Positions 55,759-64,000 of a stretch of DNA of 64,000 bases are shown here, in pieces. Positions within the stretch are counted from its first letter, which is position 1; each line of letters begins with the position of its first letter. The translations under genes were made by a program, and so were the position numbers. Source of the stretch: Cornus controversa (lineage: Eukaryota > Streptophyta > Magnoliopsida > Cornales > Cornaceae); contig CM048846.1 of assembly GCA_026545225.1 (NCBI GenBank), positions 36,405,501-36,469,500 of the forward strand, in the 5' to 3' direction. Below the pieces are notes generated by a model. That model searched no databases and had not been told where the DNA came from. It saw nothing but the letters and a program-made list of their open reading frames with translations.

Positions 55759-56798
55759 TGTCACGCCCTGATTTTTGACTCCCGGGAACTGGAGGTGAAC
55801 CTATCCACTAATCCATAATGGACCCTGTTAACTCTCAAATTACTGCAAAAACTTAAAACCCATAGTGCACATATATATGCACAACCCACTATCATCCTAC
55901 TTCAATGGGCCCCACACATTGTTCCTTACTTTGTATATCTAATATAGTGTGTTTGCAATTTTTTACCACAATAGAAATATTAGTTTTGCACATTCGGAAT
56001 CACGTTTTTGCGCAATCGAAATTATAGTTTCACATGATCAAAATGTTCGACCTATCGAAGTAATATTGAGATCCCCTTGGATTTTTGACTCTTGGGACAA
56101 CAATTTTTCAAATAATCAAAGGCATTTTGATCATGCAAAATTGCCTTTCGCAGAAAATCCTGCTACCTCAACATTTGGTCCATTTTGCACTAAAACCCAT
56201 TCTGACACCCTAGAATCAACCATACATCATTCCAACCATAAATGAAATATAATATCACCGTACAAATGTTCCAAATCATACATTTGATCAATTTACACAT
56301 ATCGTTGGTCTCAAGTTCTACATCAACAAGTCTTCCTCATTCTTATACATAAATGATCCAAACAAATACATTTCATTAAAATGGCACCCCAAGTTTATAG
56401 TCATTATACGAATTACATGCTTAAGGTCAAAAATAAGAGTAATTTAGCTATGACAATAACTATAACAAAATCAATACGCCACAACCCGACATGGACAGCT
56501 ATATACTTAATATCCAAAAGTAAGACCAAAAGCTATAAGGATATCCCCTCAGATGCTCAAGTCTCATCCGTCATTAGTGCCTTATCTATAAAAAAAGTTT
56601 AGGGGAGAAGGGTGAGCATACAACTATGCCTAGTATGAATGTCCCAACCCACCTAGGCATCGACCCGACACTAACCTACATGATATATAACCATGATGTC
56701 ACTACACTACATGATATATATCATATTCTCAAGTCAATCATCTGAATGCAACTCAACAAGTATACATTTAACCTACATAGCATGCTTAACAGTCAAAA
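55759..56798 (-). repeat. E7 5' LTR, interrupted by E8
   Basis: On the minus strand it ends GGGCGTGACA at 55759. It runs rightward to 56798, where E8 begins. It includes degenerate remnants of the CGAT-NN-ATCG cluster (about 55990-56070) and a CTCACCC segment (about 56610). The rest would lie beyond E8, outside the window. No gene. Confidence 0.8.
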
Positions 56799-57232
56799 TG
56801 TAGAGACCGTGACCAATTTTGGCCGGTTTTGCATTTTTCGCATTATAATCGCCATAAATGCATTTTGAGTGGTGATTAGCATGTTTCGAGTGTGAGGAAC
56901 ATGTTTAGGAAGTGTTTTTAAGGTTTTGGGAAATTTTCAGGAGATTTGGAGAAGTTTGACTTTTTGGTCAAACCGGGGCCCGGGGTGCGACTTAAGTGGG
57001 CCCGGGAATCCGGAAAATTTTTGAAAATATTTATTTTTGAGAATGGCTGAGATGAAATGTTTAGAGAGTAGAGGAAGTGATTTCGAGACCGTATGAGTTT
57101 TCGGAATCGAAAAAGGAGTCCGGGAAGGTACGTTAAGTGGCCCGGGGGTATTTTGGTCTTTTTGCAAACCCTAGATATTTTAAATATCAGTGGCAGAGTT
57201 ATTCAGCCATATCTCACGCCTCTTTCTCTCTC

Positions 57233-57238
57233 TATAAG
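57233..57238 (+). promoter_or_regulatory. E8 LTR TATA box
   Basis: TATAAG preceded by CTCTTTCTCTCTC and followed by a CT-rich start region, the usual layout of a plant LTR promoter. Transcription would then begin near 57265, placing the hairpin array in the RNA leader. Confidence 0.6.
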
Positions 57239-57993
57239 TTCTCCATCTTCAAAGCTCTCCCTTCTCTCTACATTTCGGACCCGTTCGGCTTGGATTCAAG
57301 ACTCGCCGAAGGAGGGAGATACGTAGGGGACGGCTAGGGCTTCCTTTTGAACCGAACAAAGTGGTGATTCGGCAAGGTAGACTCCGCTGGAAAATTGGTG
57401 AAGTGCTTGGAAGGCCTTCATTTTCGAGGTAGGGGTTCTTCTTCTCTTCTAATTGTTGATTCTAGGGTTTCGGGTGAAGGAGAGAGGTCTAGGTTGTGTT
57501 TCACATGCTTTAGGATGGTGAGAGGTGTAGAAAGTTATGTTTTCTTCTTCTCTAGAGTCCTGTCTTTTCACAATTGTGTATATTGTGTTGGTGGTAGCAT
57601 GTGGGTTTGAAGTATATGAGTGTAAGAAATTGATACATAGGCATTATGTGCTCAATTTGATGTATATGTGGAAAAATGTGTATCAAGTGTCATATATGTG
57701 ATTATATGTGGGAATGTGGTTGTTGAATGCATGTTTAGTTCTATGTGCTAAAATTATGCATTGAATGTAGCATGAGTAAAATATGCTAATTTTGAAGTTG
57801 TATGCATATGAGATGATATATGCATGTGTTTTACATATATGTGCTATATGTGGTGTGTGGTGATGGAAAATATGCTTGTTACCTCTTTTTAGTATCAATG
57901 AGCATGAAGTAGTGCATGAAAATAAAATGCCATGTGTTTATGCATTCATATTGCATATGTGGGAAGTTGTGGGAAAAATGACGCAAAAGAGGT

Positions 57994-58318
57994 ACACGGG
58001 GCTTCGGAGTAGTCCAACCGTGTGGTGAAATGTGGTAAAATTATCCACTATGTATGGCCCTCGGAGTGGACCCGCCATACTAAGGCTTAATGCCTAGGAT
58101 CGGAGTATGTCCAATACTAATGACCTTTCGGAGTTGTCCTGGTCATAGGATGATTATCGGAGAATGTCCATGACTTGTGAGCCTCGGAGTTGCCCCCTTA
58201 CTCTAGGGCAATCCCATATATTGCTATGGTAAAATGACCTTTCGGAGTTGTCCCGGTCATTGGATGATTATCGGAGGTGTCCAAGGTTACATGATCCTCG
58301 GAGCGGGCCAATCATGTA
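57994..58318 (+). repeat. CGGAG hairpin array, E8 LTR
   Basis: Stems closing 15-nt loops that contain CGGAG: 58052-58080 (7 bp), 58120-58146 (6 bp), 58177-58201 (5 bp with one G-U), 58234-58260 (6 bp) and 58288-58318 (8 bp). A sixth at 57994-58023 has a 6-bp stem and a longer loop. Small spacer hairpins occur at 58083-58095 and 58207-58225. The order matches E3, with two pair changes that keep pairing. Confidence 0.85.
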
Positions 58319-59170
58319 TGGTATCGGATGAGGACCGAGAGAGAGAGCATTTACTCACTTTAATGCTTTTATGTTTGAACATGTTGTACATGATTTGTGA
58401 AATATGCAATCCTCTTTAATTGCATTTGTTGATGTGTTTGTGAGATTGTGGACGTGGCATGTAGTGTATTCATATGCATTCCATGTAGGTCGTGTCGGGT
58501 CGGCACTTAGAAGGGTTGGGGAACCTTTACTGAGCCGCAGTGGTGCTCACCCCTTTATTCTAAATATTTTACAGATAAAGCGCCGATGACGGATGGGACA
58601 TGAGTGTCTAAGTGGAACACTAGTGGTGGTTTTGCTATCTTTTGAGTTTTGGAGCATTTTTGTGGCTATCCATGCCGGCTTGTGGCATGTGACTTATGTT
58701 TTGAGTTGTGGTTGGACCTTGGACATATGTACTTTTGATGTATGTATTGGATTATAAACTTGTTGGGTGTGAAAAGACAACGGTTTAATATATGTAGCGC
58801 CCATGGTGGCATTTTATTCATTTTGATGATGTTTTCATTTTGAATGGGTTGTGTGCGTGAAAGAAATGATTCATTTTGGTGTATGGATTCAATTATGAAA
58901 GTGGTTTGAGTGTGAGATTGGTGTTTTGGAAATGAATTTGGAAATCAAGGTTGGTTCATACACTTGAGTTTTGGGTGTATTGTGAACCTAGGGAAATTTC
59001 TATGATTATGCAAGATTTGAGATTCAAATGTATAGGTTGATGTGCGAGCATGATTTTATATCAATGGTAGATGATTTATATGAAATATGAATGATCTAAG
59101 GTGGTTTGGTTGAGATTTGGATTCAATTTGATCTTGTATAGGTGTTTGAGAATTTCCGGGCAGTGCATTT

Positions 59171-59380
59171 CGATTAATCGAAATGCCCATTTCGATTAAT
59201 CGAGATGCCCATCTCGATTGATCGAAATGGTTGCGAGATTTTATGTGTTTTCAGGCCTTATTTCGATCAATCGAAGTCCCAGTTTCGATTAATCTAAATA
59301 ATGCAGGTCCAAGATACCGAGAGGGTGTTTGCTAATCGAGATGCATTTCGATTGATCGAAATGCCAATTTCGATTGATCG
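59171..59380 (+). repeat. CGAT-NN-ATCG inverted-repeat cluster, E8 LTR
   Basis: Seven copies start at 59171, 59193, 59215, 59264, 59286 (last base changed), 59349 and 59371. The first extends to a 22-bp palindrome (59165-59186). NN is TA, TG or CA, as in E0. Confidence 0.85.
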
Positions 59381-59764
59381 AAATTACTATTCACAGCTTT
59401 TTCCAAAACTTCATTTCGACGTAATTTCTTCGTTCTAGATCGGAATTGAGCGTGGTTTTTTTTGAACTTGAGTATTTTTGGATTCTCTATCCAATGGTGT
59501 AAGTATCAGTTCCAGATTCCAATCACAGAAATTTTGAGACTCGAAAGTGAGTGATTCTTAAAAGTGTGGGCGTGTAAATGTTCACTAAGGTGTGTGATTT
59601 GATGTAGGGCCCATGGGGGTTGGTTAAGATGGATTTGTGTGCATTCATATGCAAGAATTAGGTTAAGCTTCCGCAGGGAATAAGGGTAATGAGGGTCCAT
59701 TGGGACTAATGGACGGGTTAACCTCCGGTTGCCCGGGAGACGGGGAATCGGGGCGTTACAGAAA

Positions 59765-59776
59765 TGGTATCAGAGC
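59765..59776 (+). other. E8 primer binding site, initiator Met-tRNA type
   Basis: TGGTATCAGAGC four bases after the LTR, followed at once by one CTAGGT/ACCTAG hairpin. The leader 59777-60023 has no gene. Confidence 0.88.
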
Positions 59777-60023
59777 ACTAGGTTGGAATACCTAGGGTCG
59801 AAGGGTGAAACTTGATTTTATAGTCACTTGAGGTTAAGGATTTGAACATAAGGATTTGAACTTGATATTGTAAATTGCTTATGTGGAACTTGATGTATGC
59901 TTATATTTTCATAACATGCTTTTGTGGATTAAATTGACATGGCATAAGTAAGCATGATGGATATGTGTGAGAAGTGTAAATTTGTTGGACTTAAAAATTT
60001 TCTTGTTGTGCATATAGAAAGAA

Positions 60024-63000
60024 ATGCCTCCAAGAAGAGCGCGAGACATTGGCGCTGATGCTCCTCAGGAGCCAACTGATGGAACGCAATTTATGCGTGA
60101 CATGGCTGATACTATGAGAAGAATGGCTAGGGAAGCCAGGGAAGAGAAGGTTCAGGCATTTCCTAGGGTTGCCTTGAGCCGACAAATGGTAGCAATGAAG
60201 GAATATGTGAAATTTAAGCCGCCTACTTTTGATGGCGCGCGTGATCCGCTTGTGGCTGAGAATTGGATAGACCAAACTCACAAACTCATGGATGCTCTTG
60301 CAATCGATGAGGATTTGAAAGTGGGAGTAGCGGCGCTTCACTTACAAGGAGAAGCTGATCGGTGGTGGCAATTCATCGGGAATATCCATAACACTGAGAC
60401 TATGGACTGGGAGACCTTTAAGGGTTTATTCTTTGACAAGTTCTTTCCGGCTTCGGTGAAAGACCGGATGAGGCAAGAGTTCATAGACTTAGTCCAAGGG
60501 GACTTGGATGTGATGGGGTACGAGACCAAATTCACATCATTGGCTCGCTTTGCCCCAGAAATGGTAGCTAATGAAGAGCTAAAGGTGAAAAAGTTTGTGA
60601 AGGGACTGAAAACCTCTATCAGAAAGAGGGTGTCCATCTTGGGTTTGAGGACCTACAGTGAGGTGGTTGATAGAGCCTTGGTGGCTGAGGAGGATGACAG
60701 AGACACTCAGAGGTTATGGGACTCTAGACAGCAAGCTAAGGGTACGGGTACCTCTTCGAGTGGTCATGGGAGGAAAAGAAATAGGGAAGGCAGATCAGGT
60801 TCACAGGGGCAGCAGCAGACTCGCCCAGTACCTTCATTGTCCTTACCTACTGGATCTGCACGATCCACAGTTGTGTGCTATCATTGCCAGCAGTCTAGCC
60901 ATTTTCGTTCTGAGTGCCCTCAAAGGCAAATAGTGGCATCTGTGCCGGTAGCTTCGGTGGGGGAACGGGTATGCTTTCATTGCAAGCAATCCGGCCATGT
61001 TAGGGCCAATTGTCCACAGAGACAGAGTACACCGAGTGGTATGGGGACTCAGCAGAGGGCTGGGCAGACAGCTACGGTACAGTCTGGTTTTAGGACATTA
61101 CCGCCACCTCATCCAGCGCATTCTGTACAGGGATCTCGGGTAGCGAGAGGTTCCATGCCTGCTTCTAATCAGCAGTCAGGGTTACAGGGGACTGGTCAAC
61201 AGTCACGGGGCCGTGTGTTCACGCTTGCTCCGGCAGAGGATGTACCAGGACCGTCAGTGGTCAGAGGTATTTTCCTGGTTTCTAGCTCGTGGGCTAGGGT
61301 GTTGATAGATTCAGGTGCATCACATTCATTCATATCTGTTGCATTTGCTTGTGCCTTGGGGCTGCGGGTGTCATCACTGGAGTCACCATTGTCCATTGAT
61401 ACACCGGTTGGGGGTAGGGTTACCCTGGATAGAGTGTGTCGGTCTTGCGAGATCGAGGTTGCTGGGCGTCGACTAGTGTTCGACTTTGTGTTACTAGACA
61501 TGACCACTTTTGATGTCATTCTAGGTATGGACTGACTATCTACATTTAGAGCCACGATTGATTGTCTCCGTAGGAGAGTGACAGCGTGCACACCCGAGGG
61601 TGATTGCTTTTATTTTGTGGGAGAACGGGATGATTTCTACGTTCCGTCTCTGTTTGGTTCCTATGTGAAGGATGGGGTTGGATATTTCCTAGCTAGCTTG
61701 TTAGCCAAGGAGGATGAGATTGTGACTAGTGGAGGGTTTCCACCGGTGGTTAGAGAGTTTGTGGATGTGTTCCCGGAGGACTTGACAGAGTTACCTCCGA
61801 TGAGAGATGTGGTATTTAGCATTGATCTTGCTCCTGGTACCGCGCCTATCTCTATGGCACCGTACCGGATGGCACCGGCAGAGTTGATGGAGTTGAAAGA
61901 TCAATTGCAAGAATTATTGGATAAGGGATTTGTACGACCTAGTACATCGCCTTGGGGAGCTCCGGTCCTTTTCGCTAAAAAGAAGGACGGATCTTTACGG
62001 TTATGCATAGACTACCGTAAGTTGAACCAAGCAACAATTAAGAACAAGTATCCTTTGCCAAGGATAGATGACTTGTTTGATCAGCTTAAGGGTTCAACAT
62101 GTTTTTCAAAGATCGACTTGAGGTCGGGGTATTACCAGTTGAGGGTAAGGGAAGAGGACATTCCGAAGACAGCTTTTCGGACTAGATATGGCCACTACGA
62201 GTTTCTAGTGATGCCATTTGGATTGACGAATGCACCGGCAGCGTTCATGGATTTGATGAACCGAATATTCAGGGTGTACTTGGATAGGTTTGTGGTGGTC
62301 TTCGTGGATGACATTCTTGTGTATTCTTCTTCTATGGAGGAGCATGAGATCCATTTGAGGACAGTGTTGCAGACATTGAGAGAGCACCGTTTGTATGCCA
62401 AATTTGAAAAATGTGAATTTTGGCTAATGGAGGTGAAGTTCCTAGGACACGTGGTGTCAGAAGGAGGAGTATCGGTAGACCCTTCTAAGATAGAAGCGGT
62501 AATGGATTGGGAGAGGCCTAAGAGCGTATTCGAGATACGTAGCTTCTTGGGGTTGGCAGGATATTACCGGCGCTTCGTGAAAGACTTTTCGAAGTTAGCG
62601 GCGCCGATGACCAAACTTACTCGTAAAGGAGTTAACTTTGAGTGGAACGAGGCTTGCGAGCATTCCTTTATGGAATTGAAGCGTAAATTGACTAGTGCTC
62701 CAATATTGATTATTCCCGAGCGCAGTTTGGGTTATGTCATATACTGTGATGCTTCACGGGATGGTTTGGGATGTGTATTGATGCAGACCGAGAGGGTTGT
62801 TGCATATGGTTCCCGACAGTTGAAGATCCACGAGCAGAATTACCCGACTCATGACTTGGAGTTGGCGGCGGTAATTTTTGCTTTGAAAACGTGGAGGCAT
62901 TATCTCTACGGAGAGAAGTTTGAAGTTTTCTCCGGTCATAAGAGTTTGAAGTACCTTTTTACGCAAAAGGACTTGAATATGAGACAGAGGAGATGGGTTG

Positions 63001-64000
63001 AATACATGGAAGACTACAACTTTGATCTTCAGTATCACCCGGGGAAAGCTAATGTGGTTGCCGATGCATTGAGCAGGAAATCACATGGTACTTTGGCTAG
63101 CATCACCATTCGTGAATGGAAGATGATGGAAGACATCTCAGAAATGGGATTGTGCTTCAGTGAGAGTGATGGACATGCCACTTTGTTCACACTCATAGTG
63201 CAACCAACTCTAGTGAGTAGGGTGGTTGAGGAGCAGAGGCATGACACAGAGTTAGAGAGCATTCGCACTCAGATTACAGGTAGCGAGGCAGTGGAGGATT
63301 GGGTTATCCATTCAGACGGAGGTCTGAGGTTCAGAGGCAGAATGGTTGTTCCATTGGCTTGTAGGGATGAGGTCCTGAGGGAGTTTCATAGCTCCAGACT
63401 TGCAGTACATCCCGGTGGTACCAAAATGTACCACAACTTTCGTAGACAGTATTGGTGGAAGGGCATGAAAAAGGACGTCGCACGGTTTGTGGCGAGGTGC
63501 CTCACTTGTCAACAAGTGAAGGCCGAGCATCAGAGACCGGCAGGTTTGTTACAGCCCTTACCGGTAGCTATGTGGAAGTGGGAACACGTTACTATGGACT
63601 TTGTGACGGGGTTACCTAGGACAAGGAAGAGTCATGATGCAGTTTGGGTCATTGTAGATAGGTTGACCAAGGTGGCTCATTTCCTTCCTATTCGAGTGAC
63701 AGATGATGTGGATACCCTTAGTCGGTTGTATATTGATCAGATTGTGAGACTGCACGGAGTGCCAGTTTCCATTGTGTCTGATAGAGATCCGAGATTCACA
63801 TCACGATTTTGGCAGAGTTTTCAGGCTGCACTTGATACGAACCTCCATTTCAGTACGGCTTTCCATCCCCAGACAGATGGTCAGTCAGAGCGTACTATAC
63901 AGATTTTGGAGGATATGCTTAGAGCATGTGCACTTGATTTTCGGGGTAGTTGGGAGGATCACCTTCCATTGGTGGAGTTCGCATACAATAATAGCTACCA
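60024..64000 (+). pseudogene. gag-pol: E8 Gag-Pol polyprotein with one stop codon, incomplete at window end
   Basis: One frame of 1,325 codons in view, broken only by TGA at 61533-61535, where both E0 copies keep a Trp codon (TGG). Gag occupies about 1-250; zinc knuckles of spacing CX2CX4HX4C start at residues 285 and 317. Protease has DSGASHSFIS with catalytic Asp at codon 429. RT carries CIDYRKLN and FVDD (first Asp codon 62307-62309). RNase H has its first Asp in YCDASRDG (62748-62750). Integrase shows the zinc-binding region with CLTC near 63499, and the catalytic triad codons at 63597-63599 (Asp), 63780-63782 (Asp) and 63888-63890 (Glu), spaced 35 residues between the last two. Gag would form particles, RT/RNase H copy the RNA, and integrase insert it. 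The stop lies just after the protease active site and would prevent RT synthesis unless read through. The start Met has the same MPPRRARDIGA as E0. Confidence 0.93.

Larger units (their letters stand above)
56799..59760 (+). repeat. E8 5' LTR (2,962 bp)
   Basis: It contains a TATA box (TATAAG, 57233-57238) after a CT-rich run, a TAGCAT hairpin (57768-57788), the CGGAG hairpin array (57994-58318), a CTCACCCC segment followed by TTTTACAG (about 58548-58573), the CGAT-NN-ATCG cluster (59171-59380) and the end GGGGCGTTACA. No gene; short ORFs are chance. Confidence 0.92.
56799..64000 (+). mobile_element. E8: Tekay/Del-like chromovirus, nearly intact, cut by the window end
   Basis: 5' LTR TGTAGAGACC...GGGGCGTTACA (56799-59760), Met-tRNA primer site, leader, then one gag-pol frame from 60024 to the end of the window, interrupted by one stop. 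Domain order Gag, PR, RT, RNase H, IN is that of Ty3/Gypsy. Two CCHC knuckles in Gag and the LTR style suggest the Tekay/Del chromovirus group; the chromodomain and 3' LTR would lie outside. It is inserted in the E7 LTR; the left flank is CAAAA. Confidence 0.92.

Overview
This window is repeat-rich nuclear DNA from a flowering plant, probably a dicot with a large genome. It is built from nested Ty3/Gypsy LTR retrotransposons. I see no host protein-coding gene, tRNA, rRNA or CRISPR array. The plant assignment rests on Athila-type elements with an Asp-tRNA primer site, Tekay/Del-like chromoviruses with a Met-tRNA primer site, and very long plant-type LTRs. Species cannot be named from this sequence.

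Labels used below, oldest layer first. E7 (55366-56798, minus) is a decayed chromovirus end. E6 (50842-55365, plus) is the decayed 3' half of an Athila-type element. E0 (1-50841, minus) is a chromovirus that abuts E6 and is itself split by insertions. E1 (142-9663, plus) is an Athila-type element in the E0 reverse transcriptase, with target duplication GATGT. E2 (14478-49165, plus) is an Athila-type element in E0 gag, with target duplication AACTC. E3 (17656-28874, plus) is a long-LTR element without genes in the E2 protease-RT region, with target duplication TAAAT. E4/E5 (34865-48282, minus) is a tandem gag-only Athila derivative inside the 3' LTR of E2. E8 (56799 to the window end, plus) is a nearly intact chromovirus inserted in the E7 LTR.

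Two tandem duplications made by LTR recombination sit on top of the nesting. At 8228-14477 a 3,125-bp unit (LTR plus an E0 gag-protease segment) occurs twice, and the middle LTR has the left flank of E2 and the right flank of E1. At 34865-48282 an LTR-internal-LTR-internal-LTR array repeats a unit of about 6,127 bp with only a handful of differences.

The Athila-type elements form a series of reduced, integrase-less elements. E2 keeps Gag, protease, RT and RNase H. E1 has lost RT and RNase H. E4/E5 keep only an open 612-codon Gag ORF. E1 and E2 also keep an open 407-codon ORF of unknown function after pol. They presumably depend on proteins supplied in trans. E8 supplies Gag, PR, RT, RNase H and IN coding sequence, interrupted by one visible stop codon.

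The most unusual signals are non-coding. (1) The LTRs of E3 and E8, which otherwise look quite different, share an array of hairpins with a fixed 15-nt loop carrying CGGAG and with stems that vary but stay complementary. (2) Clusters of the inverted repeat CGAT-NN-ATCG occur both in chromovirus LTRs and in the Athila-type elements. (3) A 9-bp hairpin next to repeated AAGTTTGGGGG tracts is kept in the Athila-type copies, including the decayed E6.
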